This document shows, piece after piece, positions 43,276-52,561 of a stretch of DNA of 64,000 bases; position 1 is the first letter of the stretch, and each line of letters opens with the position of its first letter. The notes beneath the pieces are model-generated. The model made no database searches. It worked only from the letters and a program-made list of their open reading frames with translations, and was not told the origin of the DNA. The DNA is from Ectobacillus panaciterrae DSM 19096 (GTDB lineage: Bacteria > Bacillota > Bacilli > Bacillales > Bacillaceae_G): positions 62,001-126,000 of the forward strand of contig NZ_AUMR01000005.1 in the NCBI RefSeq assembly GCF_000430785.1, in the 5' to 3' direction. The position numbers and the translations under genes are program-made.

Positions 43276-43929
43276 CTAAGCAGCGCTCTTGCTTCGCTGC
43301 CAGCGCTGTGCATAGGCGTTCACATATAAAAACAAAATAAACATCATCCCTCCCATGCAGTAGCCGCCAAGGATATCTGATGGATAATGAACTGATAACA
43401 CAATACGGCTAAGACCGACTAAAAGAATAAGCAAAGCTGCCAACAATAGGACAATTGCTTTTTTAGCTTTTCCCATTTCTTGGATGATAATGACAGCCGC
43501 CAAAAATCCGTATGTGACAATGCTTAGCATCGCATGCCCGCTCGGAAAGCTGTATCCAAGTCCATCTACCGCTGCATTTAGAGAAGGCCGTTCTCTCGCA
43601 ACAATTGCTTTCAGCACTTTATTAACAATACGTGTAGCTGCCACTGCCAATATAAATGCGATAATGGTCGGATACCTCTTTTTTCTCCAAAGCCAAATGG
43701 AGCTTAACAAAAGCGTACCTACAATCCCGATTCCCGAACCAAGTTCTGTAATCGCTTCAAAAAATGAAATACCGCCTTCCCCTTGCAGCGACTGCAAGCG
43801 TCCCTTCATCCATACATCGACGAACACCGCTTCTTTGTTCATAATTTTTGTCATGATTAATCCGGCAAACGTAAGAAATACGAGTATAAAGGCTATTGCA
43901 TATGTATGTTTATTTATATATCGTTTCAT
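43276..43929 (-). CDS. PAP2-family membrane phosphatase
   Basis: A 217-residue protein with six hydrophobic segments. All three catalytic motifs are present: KAIVARERP, SFPSGHAM and SRIVLSVHYPSD. Substrates of the family include undecaprenyl pyrophosphate, phosphatidylglycerophosphate and phosphatidate; which applies here is unknown. AGGAGAGAG supports ATG 43929 over an earlier start. Upstream of the MMPL exporter. Confidence 0.92.
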   Translation of the reverse strand: MKRYINKHTYAIAFILVFLTFAGLIMTKIMNKEAVFVDVWMKGRLQSLQGEGGISFFEAITELGSGIGIVGTLLLSSIWLWRKKRYPTIIAFILAVAATRIVNKVLKAIVARERPSLNAAVDGLGYSFPSGHAMLSIVTYGFLAAVIIIQEMGKAKKAIVLLLAALLILLVGLSRIVLSVHYPSDILGGYCMGGMMFILFLYVNAYAQRWQRSKSAA

Positions 43930-43949
43930 TTCACTCTCTCCTATCAAAA

Positions 43950-44000
43950 AAAGCGAAGGCTACACTAGACATATTCCCGAAATTTTATATTTCCCCATCC
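43950..44000. repeat. Repeat family D fragment, copy D7
   Basis: AAAAAGCGAAGGCTACACTA, GACATATTCCCGAAATTTTAT and ATTTCCCC. The tail is shared with D5 and D8. Confidence 0.5.
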
Positions 44001-44004
44001 ATAA

Positions 44005-44033
44005 ATGAAAACACGATTTCTTGCAGAAATCGC
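44005..44033 (-). terminator. Terminator of potABCD
   Basis: On the minus strand CGATTTCT-gca-AGAAATCG then GTGTTTTC. About 70 bases after the potD stop. Confidence 0.65.
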
Positions 44034-44102
44034 GTCCTTTAATTGTTCCTTCTCTAAACGTTCGTAAACTGTCTGCTGTTCAATAAGATCCCGAGTCTCT
44101 TT

Positions 44103-45155
44103 TTATTTTTCTTTACCCGTCTTAAGCTTTGTCCAATATTCATCGTATACACGAGTCTGATTTCCTACATCAACGAGCCACTCTGTACGCCCCAGCTCTT
44201 CCTTGGTTAAGAAAATCATATGATTATCCCGGTATTCTTTGCTGTGAAGCGGATACGCCTTCTCATTCGGGTTGCTATATCCGATTGATTCGTAATTCTT
44301 CACGCTTACCTTTGAATCCATTAAGTAATTAATGAATTTCTCGGCGAGCACCTTATGCTTGGCGCCTTTTGGAATCGCCAGGGTATCTGCCCAAATCGTG
44401 CCGCCTTCTTTTGGCACAACATATTCTACATCCTTATTATCCTTTGCGATGAAGGCCGCATCACCGGACCAAACTGTCCCGATCCACGCTTCTTCCGCAA
44501 TAAACTTTTGCTTGATGTTATCCGTATCAAATGCAAGAACGTTCGGCAGCACCTTTTGTAAGTCCTCGTAAGCTGTTTTAATCTCACCTTCGTTTTTCGT
44601 GCTGTTAGAAAATCCATTCTTTTTCAGCGCCATCCCCAGCACTTCACGAGAGTCATTCAGCATCACAACGCGGCCTTTATATTTCGGATCCCAAAGGTCG
44701 TTCCAGCTTGTCGGAGCCTCTTTTACATATTTCTTATTATAAGCAATCCCAGTTACACCCCAAGTATATACAAGAGAATAGTTATTGCCTGGATCATACG
44801 GCGGTGTTTGGAAAGTAGAACTAAGATTGCCGAGGTTCGGGATATTTTCCTTGTTTAACGGTTCGAGCAGCTTCAACTTAATCATCGTTGCCACCATGTA
44901 ATCGGACGGCTGAATTAAGTCATATTTCGCCCCGCCCGCTTGAAGCTTCGCCAGCATCTCTTCGTTGCTTGCATATTTGTCATAGTTTATTTTCACATTG
45001 TACTTTTTCTCAAAATCTTTAAGAACTTGATCATCAAAGTTATCTGCCCAGCTATAAATATTAAGCTCTTCCTTCTTTTCTCCGCACCCCGCCAATGCAC
45101 CGCCGATTAACGTAAAGCTAAGCACAGCACCAGCTGCTATTTTCAGCCACTTCAT
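44103..45155 (-). CDS. potD: Spermidine/putrescine-binding lipoprotein PotD
   Basis: 350 residues, with signal peptide and lipobox LAGC (Cys24). Periplasmic-binding-protein type 2 fold with LNIYSWADNFDDQVLKDFEK at the start and YDLIQPSDYMV. It captures polyamines outside the membrane and delivers them to PotBC. Last gene of the operon potA-potB-potC-potD, a common Firmicute order. Confidence 0.93.
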   Translation of the reverse strand: MKWLKIAAGAVLSFTLIGGALAGCGEKKEELNIYSWADNFDDQVLKDFEKKYNVKINYDKYASNEEMLAKLQAGGAKYDLIQPSDYMVATMIKLKLLEPLNKENIPNLGNLSSTFQTPPYDPGNNYSLVYTWGVTGIAYNKKYVKEAPTSWNDLWDPKYKGRVVMLNDSREVLGMALKKNGFSNSTKNEGEIKTAYEDLQKVLPNVLAFDTDNIKQKFIAEEAWIGTVWSGDAAFIAKDNKDVEYVVPKEGGTIWADTLAIPKGAKHKVLAEKFINYLMDSKVSVKNYESIGYSNPNEKAYPLHSKEYRDNHMIFLTKEELGRTEWLVDVGNQTRVYDEYWTKLKTGKEK

Positions 45156-45173
45156 AAAAACCCCTCCTTTAAT

Positions 45174-45959
45174 CTATAACGGCAATCTTCTGCTACTTGT
45201 TCCTTTGCTCCGGAACAGTTCAGATGCAATCATAAGTCCTACAATCAACACAATTAAAATTGTAGAAAGTGCATTGATTTCCGGGGTAATACCGCGCTTT
45301 ACCATACTGTAAATATATAGCGGCAGCGTCGTGGAACCTGGTCCGGAAACGAAAAAGCTGATAACAAAATCATCAATTGACAAAGTAAACGTCAGCAATG
45401 CCGCTGATACAATGCCAGGCATTAAGCTCGGCAGCGTAACGTAGCGAAATGTTTGCCACGGAGTTGCGCCGAGGTCATTTGCCGCTTCCTCCAATTCTCT
45501 TCCCATGCCGGCAAGCCGCGCTGATACAATTACAACAACAAAGGAAATACTGAAAGTAACATGAGCGAGAATAATCGTCATTTTCCCAAGTTCCAGCTGA
45601 AGCTGGCTGAATAAAATCAAAAGCGACAAGCCCATTAAAATATCCGGAACAAGAATCGGCAAATATACAAGACCACCCAGCGCATGCTTAAAGCGATATG
45701 TATACCGGTGCAGTGCGATGGCACAAAGCGTTCCCATCACGGTCGCCAGAAGAGTCGCAGCCAGTGCTATGACGAGACTGTTGATAAAGGCGCTGATGAC
45801 ATCTGAATTTTGAAGCAAATCGCTGTACCAATGAAGCGTAAAGCCCTTCCACTGTGCATTGATGCGTGAATCGTTAAATGAGTACACAACCAGCACCATC
45901 ATCGGCAAATATAAAAACAGCAGCACGAGCCAGGAATAGGTTACTAAAAACTTCTTCAT
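45174..45959 (-). CDS. potC: Polyamine ABC permease PotC
   Basis: A 261-residue permease with six membrane segments. The cytoplasmic EAA loop is EEAANDLGATPWQTFRYVTLP. It pairs with PotB. Four bases separate its start from the potB stop. Confidence 0.93.
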   Translation of the reverse strand: MKKFLVTYSWLVLLFLYLPMMVLVVYSFNDSRINAQWKGFTLHWYSDLLQNSDVISAFINSLVIALAATLLATVMGTLCAIALHRYTYRFKHALGGLVYLPILVPDILMGLSLLILFSQLQLELGKMTIILAHVTFSISFVVVIVSARLAGMGRELEEAANDLGATPWQTFRYVTLPSLMPGIVSAALLTFTLSIDDFVISFFVSGPGSTTLPLYIYSMVKRGITPEINALSTILIVLIVGLMIASELFRSKGTSSRRLPL

Positions 45960-45962
45960 CCG

Positions 45963-46808
45963 TTATTCCCCCTTACTCTCATAGTTGTATACTTTTGCTG
46001 CGCGATAATACAAATAAATGAGCAAAATGGAGAATAACACGATTACAAGCGAAAGCGCAGAGCCAAACGGCCAGTCGCGCGCGCCTAAAAACTGATTTTG
46101 AATTACATTCCCGATTAATGATACTTTAGAACCGCCCATAACGTCCGAGACTACAAACATGCCGATAGAAGATACAAATACGAGAATAGAACCCGTCACA
46201 ACACCGGACATCGTCATGGGCAGCGTAACATGCCAAAACGCGCGAAGCGGCGAAGCGCCTAAATCGTATGCAGCCTCCAGCTTTCGCTTATCGAGCTGTT
46301 CGATGGAAGCGTAAACAGGCAAAATCATAAATGGAAGCAAAGAATAAACCATGCCCAGAATAACTGCAGGTGTATTATACAAGAGCTTTAAAGGCTCATC
46401 GATCACGCCTAGATTTAAAAGAACCGTATTTACCAATCCTTGCGAGCGCAGAATGACAATCCATGCATAGGAACGCACAAGAAAGTTAATCCAAAACGGA
46501 ATCGTGACAAGCAGCAGCAAAAGAGGCTGCCATTTCCGGTCTACTACGGTTACTGTATACGCAAACGGGTAGCCCATCAAAAGACAAAGAACCGTCGTGA
46601 CAATTGCAATTTTCAGCGTTTCCCACAGAACACTTATGTACAAGGAATCAAATGCACGGCTAATATTTTCAAGCGTAAAGGTCATTACAATTTCACCGTA
46701 CGTTCCTCTTTGAAAGAACGAAAATACCATTACAGCCAACAAAGGAACGAGGAAAAATACAAGTAACCAGACAGCTGCCGGCAGCGCCAGCCATTTCCCC
46801 TTCCTCAA
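45963..46808 (-). CDS. potB: Polyamine ABC permease PotB
   Basis: A 281-residue permease with six membrane segments and the EAA loop [20 protein letters not shown]. The start overlaps the potA stop (ATGA), so translation is coupled. Confidence 0.93.
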   Translation of the reverse strand: MRKGKWLALPAAVWLLVFFLVPLLAVMVFSFFQRGTYGEIVMTFTLENISRAFDSLYISVLWETLKIAIVTTVLCLLMGYPFAYTVTVVDRKWQPLLLLLVTIPFWINFLVRSYAWIVILRSQGLVNTVLLNLGVIDEPLKLLYNTPAVILGMVYSLLPFMILPVYASIEQLDKRKLEAAYDLGASPLRAFWHVTLPMTMSGVVTGSILVFVSSIGMFVVSDVMGGSKVSLIGNVIQNQFLGARDWPFGSALSLVIVLFSILLIYLYYRAAKVYNYESKGE

Positions 46809-47788
46809 CGCAAAGTCACCTCGTCCTCTTTGCTCCAGCCGACATATACAAAGTCACCGATATGCCAATGACGGGATTCCTCCCCTTGCTGGTACGCAAC
46901 TATCAGTTCTGCCGTTGCCGTATCCCGAATATATAGCTTCTCGGCATTCCCAATGAACTCCGTATCTTCAATACGGCCAAGACGATAGCCTAGCGCATTC
47001 GGTTCTTCAGAAGGACGCACCTTCACCTTTTCCGGACGAATCGCCACACAAGCGTCTCCGTCTGCAAAAATATTATTCTCACCAATGAACGTTGCCACAA
47101 ACATCGTTTTCGGTTCATGATAAATTTCCTTTGGCGCACCAATTTGCTCAATGCGTCCTTGATTCATCACCGCAATTCGATCGCTCATGCTCATCGCTTC
47201 TTCCTGATCGTGCGTCACATAAATGAACGTAATGCCCAAATTGCGCTGCAGACTTTTCAGCTCCCTTTGTAAATCTTTGCGAAGCTTAAAGTCCAACGCC
47301 CCGAGCGGCTCATCAAGAAGCAACACCTTCGGATTGTTGACGATGGCACGCGCAATGGCAACACGCTGCTGCTGTCCGCCGGAAAGCTGAGAAGGCTTGC
47401 GACTGCGAAATTCAGTAAGCTGCGTCAAACGCATCGCTTCTTCTGCCCGCTCTTTTTGCTCTTTCTCCGGAACATTCTTCATTTGAAGACCGAATCGGAC
47501 ATTCTTTTCCACAGTCATATGCGGAAAAAGCGCGTAATGCTGAAATACTAAATTCATATCCCGTTTATAAGGAGGCAAGTTTTCGATTGCTTGCCCGCTC
47601 AATAAAATGGTGCCGTCAGTCGGCGCCTCAAACCCCGCAATCATGCGAAGCAACGTCGTTTTTCCGCATCCGCTCGGTCCTAGAATCGTCAGGAATTCTC
47701 CTTCTTGAATATCCAGAGACAACGGCGGAATAATCACATGATCCCCAAACTGCTTTTCTATCGCTTCAATTTCAATTATCTGTTTCAT
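46805..47788 (-). CDS. potA: Polyamine ABC ATPase PotA
   Basis: A 327-residue ATPase. Walker [10 protein letters not shown], signature LSGGQQQR, Walker [12 protein letters not shown] and the H-loop THD are all present. The C-terminal TOBE domain ([13 protein letters not shown]) follows. It powers PotBC import. First gene of the operon; its upstream region contains repeat A2 and, further out, a terminator-like hairpin on the same strand. Confidence 0.95.
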   Translation of the reverse strand: MKQIIEIEAIEKQFGDHVIIPPLSLDIQEGEFLTILGPSGCGKTTLLRMIAGFEAPTDGTILLSGQAIENLPPYKRDMNLVFQHYALFPHMTVEKNVRFGLQMKNVPEKEQKERAEEAMRLTQLTEFRSRKPSQLSGGQQQRVAIARAIVNNPKVLLLDEPLGALDFKLRKDLQRELKSLQRNLGITFIYVTHDQEEAMSMSDRIAVMNQGRIEQIGAPKEIYHEPKTMFVATFIGENNIFADGDACVAIRPEKVKVRPSEEPNALGYRLGRIEDTEFIGNAEKLYIRDTATAELIVAYQQGEESRHWHIGDFVYVGWSKEDEVTLR

Positions 47789-47855
47789 CAGCTCTTCCTA
47801 TCTATCTCATATTTTTCATGCATTTGTATGAACTATAAGTAGAATGCGCCAATGC

Positions 47856-48025
47856 TATATACAAGTGAATAAAAAAACTGTCTTTTCATAGCGGGGAGAG
47901 ATTAAAAGACGTGCAGAAGCGGTCAAACCTTTGGTTCATGCAAGGGTAAACCAGAAGCATACCATACTCCCTTTTGGTTGCACATAGCACATGGACATGT
48001 CGAAATTATCATTCACTCATATATA
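47856..48025. repeat. Repeat family A element, copy A2
   Basis: 170 bases from TATATACAAGTGAAT to ATTCACTCATATATA, with intact inverted ends. The interior has GTCTTTT...AAAAGAC, which can form a hairpin, and the conserved GCAGAAGCGGTCAAACC, AGCATACCATACTCCC and CACATAGCACATGGACATGT blocks. Between potA and the orphan terminator. Confidence 0.88.
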
Positions 48026-48073
48026 GCCTTACCCGTAGTGTGCATTGCTTTACGTTCTGCCATACCCCGAACA

Positions 48074-48098
48074 GAAAAACCCCTTCATGCGAAGGGGG
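48074..48098 (-). terminator. Orphan terminator upstream of potA
   Basis: On the minus strand CCCCTTC-gcat-GAAGGGG followed by TTTTTCTG. No leftward gene lies upstream of it, so it must end an unannotated short RNA or attenuate a long potA leader. Confidence 0.7.
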
Positions 48099-48536
48099 TA
48101 GCTGCAAATTGACGAAAAATTTATATATTATACTTATTTTAACAATTTTCTTATAAATTTTAAAGCGCTTTTATTTAGATAATAGCGAAATTTAACATCC
48201 ATGTATAAAGATTTAAATCGGTACTTTCTTTTTCAACTGGCATCCTCTCCTAAACACTTTTTATGTCTAACAATTTGAAAATATTAAATCCTCTACATAA
48301 CTCCAATTCATTTACATATTTTGTAATATTTTTAATAAAATTGTAAATATTTAGTAAATTAATATTAACTTTTTTAAATTTTTTGATAATTATTGAAAAA
48401 CATGCGAAAATCCTTTACAATTTGTATAACAATGCCGTAAATTGTCTTTTCATTCTAAATATCACATATCCTTACATAAAAATAACATTCTACTTTCTAT
48501 GTTTTTTTGCAGTATTACAATATAATTAGGGAGGAA
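48099..48536. other. AT-rich gap before sinI
   Basis: About 440 bases, extremely A/T-rich, without a gene-like frame. It must hold the sinI promoter and perhaps a leftward promoter for whatever ends at 48074. I cannot place either with confidence. Confidence 0.5.
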
Positions 48537-48542
48537 ATGAAA

Positions 48543-48662
48543 TTGGAAGCACAACAATTGGACATGCTTGATTCAGAATGGATTGATTTGATGGTAGTTG
48601 CATTGGATTTAGGACTGAACCCCCAGGAAATTCAATTTTTCCTTCAAACTACCGCACCATAA
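48543..48662 (+). CDS. sinI: SinI anti-repressor
   Basis: A small protein that binds SinR and frees matrix and biofilm genes. The core DSEWIDLMVVALDLGLNPQEIQFFL matches the SinI helical hook (compare B. subtilis EWVELMVEAKEANISPEEI). An ATG at 48537 would give 41 residues but is only two bases from AGGGAGG. TTG at 48543 has ideal spacing, giving 39 residues. It lies 92 bases upstream of sinR, as in B. subtilis. Confidence 0.9.
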   Translation: MEAQQLDMLDSEWIDLMVVALDLGLNPQEIQFFLQTTAP

Positions 48663-48754
48663 TCTTACAATTCTTTACCTTCCTAACATTTCGTACATAA
48701 ATATGTTATAATAATTTTATCTAACGGTATTACTTAAGAAAGGTGCGTTTAATT

Positions 48755-49078
48755 ATGATTGGCGAGCGTATAAAGCGATTGCGCCTTCAGAGAGGCATCT
48801 CCTTAACCGAGTTAGCAGAAAAGGCAGGCGTAGCAAAATCATACATAAGTTCGATTGAACGAAATTTGCAGCAAAATCCATCCATTCAGTTTTTGGAAAA
48901 GATTGCACATGTCTTACACGTTCCTGTCGATTCCCTTCTCTATGACTATCCTTTAGGAGAGAAGGACTTGGATTCAGAGTGGATGCAGCTTGTAAAAGAG
49001 GCAATGTCTTCCGGAATTTCCAAAGATCAATTCCGGGAATTTTTAGAATTTAACAAATGGCGATTGGAAAAAAAATAA
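48755..49078 (+). CDS. sinR: SinR master biofilm regulator
   Basis: A 107-residue repressor. The N-terminal HTH_3 (about residues 5-60) begins MIGERIKRLRLQRGISLTEL, followed by AGVAKSYISSIERN. The C-terminal SinI-type domain is LDSEWMQLVKEAMSSGISKDQFREFL, which pairs with SinI or with another SinR. AAAGGTG ribosome site; a GTG four codons upstream is less likely. SinR also represses lutABC in B. subtilis, which gives a possible link to the lut operon in this window. Confidence 0.95.
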   Translation: MIGERIKRLRLQRGISLTELAEKAGVAKSYISSIERNLQQNPSIQFLEKIAHVLHVPVDSLLYDYPLGEKDLDSEWMQLVKEAMSSGISKDQFREFLEFNKWRLEKK

Positions 49079-49093
49079 ACATTGCAGCACAAA

Positions 49094-49120
49094 TAGAGCA
49101 GCCTTATATAGGCTGCTCTA
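49094..49120 (+). terminator. Hairpin after sinR
   Basis: TAGAGCAGCC-ttatata-GGCTGCTCTA is a perfect stem but has a poor T-run, so termination may be weak. Confidence 0.6.
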
Positions 49121-49149
49121 ACTTTATGCACGTTTTCTTACCTTTTAGA

Positions 49150-49206
49150 CGATTTTTTATTCACTTGTATATAGCTGGACATATCCTCCAAATTTTATAC
49201 TTTCTC
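49150..49206. repeat. Joined fragments of repeat families A and D
   Basis: ATTTTTTATTCACTTGTATATAG is the end of a family A element. It runs directly into GCTGGACATATCCTCC and AATTTTATACTTTC, the tail of family D (as in D5 and D7). Confidence 0.55.
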
Positions 49207-49207
49207 T

Positions 49208-49238
49208 TTCAAAAAAGACCGCGTTCTAAAAACGCGAT
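49208..49238 (-). terminator. Terminator of the D,D-carboxypeptidase gene
   Basis: On the minus strand GATCGCG, a loop, CGCGGTC and TTTTTTG, starting at the stop codon. Confidence 0.8.
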
Positions 49239-50449
49239 CACATTTTACCAACATTTCTCTTTCTTTTTTTCACCATAACTCCGAATCCGCTCGTAAACAA
49301 AAGTCCAATTACAATAAAGAACATCGGAAACGCCGAACCTTTTTGCGCCATCACTTCCGTTACCGGCTTTTCAAACTTCACATCAGCCTTCGCAAGCATC
49401 TTAATAGAATCAATAACTTTCCCGTTCTTCATAAGATCGACCTGCCCAAGCACTTCACCTTTACGAATCCCTTCTTCATACAGCTTCTTGTGCTCAAATT
49501 GAAGCGGATGGAATACAGTCTCTATGTGCTTTCCTTCTCCCTGCTTCAAGGAAAGCTCATATCCCCTCTCCAGTTCTACCGGCACAGACTTGTCCAAATA
49601 AGAAATTTGCTGGCTCCACACATTCTTATCTAAAATACTTTGCTTCGCAAACTGCGGAAACGCATAGTCTGAAATGACTTTCATATCATTATAAACGGCT
49701 GGATTTTGAGAAGCCATCACAACATTTACAATCTCACTGTCATCCTTTTTATCAATCTGCACAAGCGTATTGTGCGCTTCATTCGTAAACCCCGTCTTCG
49801 CCCCGATACAATTCGGGTCATTGAAAAACTTTCCTTTATTAAAGATAGAAACTGTTTGACGAGACGTGGTCACATTCGTACGCTTTGTAATCATCGCCTT
49901 CATCAATTCAGGATGCTTGCGCGCTTCTCTTGCAATCATTGCCATATCATACGGCGTTGTATAATGATTCGGATTATGCAAGCCATTCGGTGTTATAAAA
50001 TTGCTGTCCTTCGCGCCGAGCTGCTTTGCTTTCTCATTCATCAGCTTCGCAAACGCTTCCGTATTCCCCGAAACATGCTCTGCGATCGCATACGCCATAT
50101 CATTGGCGCTCAACACCATCAAAATCATAAGAGCCGTCTCCCTGTCTACCGTCTCCCCAGGCTGAAACTCGATTTGATAGTTGCTCTTCTCTTCCTCCAG
50201 CGCTTTTTGAGAAAATGCAATTCTCTCTCCCGGCTTCGTATGCTCCAACAGCAATACCCCCGTCAAAATCTTCGTCGTACTTGCCGGAAACGCCCGATGA
50301 TGCGCTTCCTTATCAAACAGTACGTCCCCTGTCTTCGCATCAATCGAAACCGCATACTTCCCTGTAACCTCCGGCTGATTTGCGTACACAGACGATGCGC
50401 CAAACAACAACATCACAATCATCAATAACGCTACTCTTTGTTTTTTCAT
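49238..50449 (-). CDS. D-alanyl-D-alanine carboxypeptidase (DacA/DacF type)
   Basis: A 403-residue penicillin-binding protein of the S11 family that trims the terminal D-Ala of peptidoglycan stem peptides. Signal peptide (ends near residue 23), then active-site motifs S57-T-T-K60, S114-A-N116 and K218-T-G220. A PBP5_C-like domain and a C-terminal membrane anchor (FFIVIGLLFTSGFGVMV) are followed by a basic tail. GGAAGGAG ribosome site. Monocistronic by its terminators. Confidence 0.93.
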   Translation of the reverse strand: MKKQRVALLMIVMLLFGASSVYANQPEVTGKYAVSIDAKTGDVLFDKEAHHRAFPASTTKILTGVLLLEHTKPGERIAFSQKALEEEKSNYQIEFQPGETVDRETALMILMVLSANDMAYAIAEHVSGNTEAFAKLMNEKAKQLGAKDSNFITPNGLHNPNHYTTPYDMAMIAREARKHPELMKAMITKRTNVTTSRQTVSIFNKGKFFNDPNCIGAKTGFTNEAHNTLVQIDKKDDSEIVNVVMASQNPAVYNDMKVISDYAFPQFAKQSILDKNVWSQQISYLDKSVPVELERGYELSLKQGEGKHIETVFHPLQFEHKKLYEEGIRKGEVLGQVDLMKNGKVIDSIKMLAKADVKFEKPVTEVMAQKGSAFPMFFIVIGLLFTSGFGVMVKKRKRNVGKM

Positions 50450-50805
50450 CTCATTCTCCTTCCATTCAATTTATCTGTAAACACGAGAATGTAACTTCCC
50501 CACAACTTTTATAATTACATAAATTGTAAATACGAGATTGCGCTTTCAAATACCTTTTCACTATAACATAATTTAAAATAGATTTGGCTGCTTTCAAAAC
50601 GCTTAATTATAAAATCAAGATTTAACAATAAAATATACTAAGTACCAACGCAGCAATTTCTTTTTCCCGCTCATATCTCCCGATCCGCATCAACACTATA
50701 ATTCTGAGACAGTGCATATTTTTATAGACTTTGCAGTATGCATTTGATAAGGTGTTCAAGACAGACAAAAAATGAATAAACTACTATGAATTGGAAGTGT
50801 TTAAC
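50450..50805. other. Intergenic region without identified features
   Basis: About 350 A/T-rich bases between divergent genes. It must contain promoters for both, but I see no pair of boxes, palindrome or repeat that stands out. Confidence 0.5.
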
Positions 50806-51033
50806 ATGAGAAGAACCTTTAAAATGAAAGTTCCCAGAAACACAGCAATCATGATTAACGGCTCCATTTTGGATGTAGACGTATCTCATAATGAATTTCT
50901 AAACGAATTTATTGAATGGGTCGAATCCAAAGGCTGGAACTTCATGGGTGCTACAGCTGAAGTAACGGAAGAAGAAGCTGCGGAGAATTTAATGCGCTTT
51001 ATCAAAGACCAGAAGGCGAATGAGGAAGAGTAA
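50806..51033 (+). CDS. Small acidic protein, unknown function (75 aa)
   Basis: MRRTFKMKVPRNTAIMINGS opens the protein; an acidic helical end (EEEAAENLMRFIKDQKANEEE, abridged) closes it. No signal or membrane segment. A TTG at 50791 opens the same frame, but the GGAAG site favours ATG 50806. Codon use looks genuine. I do not recognise the family. Confidence 0.65.
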   Translation: MRRTFKMKVPRNTAIMINGSILDVDVSHNEFLNEFIEWVESKGWNFMGATAEVTEEEAAENLMRFIKDQKANEEE

Positions 51034-51181
51034 CATCTTTTGATTCGTCTTCCTTCATTAATATAGTGTTTTGTAAATAGCGGCGCAGAATAAGAGTGTG
51101 AAAAAAATGATGAATGGATTGTAAAAAGCTATTGATTTCATGAGGCTTGTACTATAAAATAGACATTACATCCCATATCGT

Positions 51182-51254
51182 GATCCTATAGCTCAGCAGG
51201 GAGAGCGCCACCTTGACAGGGTGGAGGTCGCTGGTTCGAGCCCAGTTGGGATCA
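51182..51254 (+). tRNA. tRNA-Val (anticodon GAC)
   Basis: A full cloverleaf: acceptor GATCCTA/TGGGATC, D arm GCTC/GAGC, anticodon stem CCACC/GGTGG with loop TTGACAG (anticodon GAC), T arm around TTCGAGC. The discriminator is A and CCA is not encoded. The gene stands alone and is followed by a terminator. Confidence 0.95.
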
Positions 51255-51264
51255 TTACGTTACG

Positions 51265-51300
51265 AAAACCGTGTCAGATTAACGTCTGATACGGTTTTTC
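51265..51300 (+). terminator. Terminator of tRNA-Val
   Basis: AAAACCGTGTCAGA and TCTGATACGGTTTT (one wobble pair), then TTC. The rest of the gap to 51560 shows no gene. Confidence 0.85.
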
Positions 51301-51560
51301 TTTTCCGTTGACTTATCGCTGACTTGACGCACGGTGGCGGTCGGCTAAGGCGGATAGTTATACGTCTCTCATCTCGTTTTCAATAACGAAATGGGAGGTG
51401 TTTTTCTATAATGTACGTGTAACAAAAAACGCGAGTATCTCAAAAAAAGCTAGTACTTTTGGGATGTTGCTTCCATACATATCCATCACTAAGCACTATT
51501 CGCTTACAACACACCCCTTCCGTTTGTGATAGGGTAGCCCTATGCAAATATCCTCGATTA

Positions 51561-52157
51561 TTATTCAATTGTTATATCATATTCCATTCTTTTTGCTGTC
51601 TTATCAGCTATTTCAACTCCCAAAAGACTTTTTATAATGTGGAATGACATGTTAATACCTGCTGAAATTCCACCAGATGTTATAATATTTCCTTCATCAA
51701 CAAACTTAGCATTTCTCTGAACCTTGATAAAAGGGAACTCCTTCTCTAAACGATCTAGATCCATCCAATGAGTAGTCGCTTTTTTATTATTTAATAATCC
51801 TCCTTTGGCAAGTAAAAAAGCACCCGTACAAACAGAAGCTAAAATCTCTACCTTTTTCGCTTGATGTTTGATCCAGTCAATTACAATAGAATTATGAATT
51901 TCAATCTCTTCAGCTCCGTATCCACCAGGTACGATAAGGATATCAAACATAGGTGCATCTGAAAAACTATAATCAGGTTTTACCATTAAACCATTACGTG
52001 CTTTAATCATTTCTCCGGATTGGGACACTGTTTTAACTAAAAATGGTTTGTTATCAGAGTGGGGTTCCGTAGTAAGAGAAAAAACCTCAAAAGGTCCAGC
52101 AAAGTCTAATACTTCAACTTCGTTAAAAAGTAGTATACCGACGATTCTTTGTTCCAT
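51561..52157 (-). CDS. DJ-1/PfpI family protein (isonitrile hydratase-like)
   Basis: A 198-residue class I glutamine amidotransferase-like fold. Nucleophile Cys110 sits in the elbow ASVCTGAFLLAKGGLL, with acidic Asp18 in VEVLDFAGPFEVF and His in TTHWMDLDRLE. The closest types are isonitrile hydratases and the ligand-binding half of GlxA regulators, but no DNA-binding domain follows here. AAAGGAAG supports ATG 52157. First gene after the tRNA, in leftward orientation. Confidence 0.85.
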   Translation of the reverse strand: MEQRIVGILLFNEVEVLDFAGPFEVFSLTTEPHSDNKPFLVKTVSQSGEMIKARNGLMVKPDYSFSDAPMFDILIVPGGYGAEEIEIHNSIVIDWIKHQAKKVEILASVCTGAFLLAKGGLLNNKKATTHWMDLDRLEKEFPFIKVQRNAKFVDEGNIITSGGISAGINMSFHIIKSLLGVEIADKTAKRMEYDITIE

Positions 52158-52346
52158 AGATAAACTTCCTTTCAAATTGAAATTCCCTTCACAGTTCACA
52201 TAATCGCACTTATCAGAAGTAAATTAATTTATTAGCTCGTATCTATACCAACGATAAAATAAAAAATTATATAAATCAATGAGGAATTAACCATACGACA
52301 ATATCTCTTAAATTCGCTTCTTCTAAACGGGTAATAACACAAAAAG

Positions 52347-52515
52347 ACAGTGAATAAAAAAACCGTCTTTTAATAGTGGGGAGAGATTAAAAGACGTGCA
52401 GAAGCGGTCAAACCTTTGTAGTGGTTCATACAAGGGTAAACCAGAAGCATACCATACTCCCTTTTGGTTGAACATAGCACATGAACATGCCGAATTTATC
52501 ATTCACTCATATATA
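52347..52515. repeat. Repeat family A element, copy A3
   Basis: The left end is degenerate (GACAGTGAATAAAAAAACC). The body and the right end ATTCACTCATATATA match A2 closely. It lies directly beside the ycnI terminator. The rest of the 52158-52561 gap is featureless. Confidence 0.85.
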
Positions 52516-52545
52516 AAAAACTCAGGTTAGATAACCTGAGCCTTT
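52516..52545 (-). terminator. Terminator of ycnJ-ycnI
   Basis: On the minus strand CTCAGGTTA-tc-TAACCTGAG followed by TTTTTTATATATG; the T-run merges with the end of repeat A3. Confidence 0.85.
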
Positions 52546-52561
52546 AGGACACGATGTACTT

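Noticed and set aside
51300-51560. Integrase or attachment-site remnant after tRNA-Val
   Set aside because: No recombinase-like frame of meaningful length is visible and no second copy of the tRNA 3' end was found in the window.
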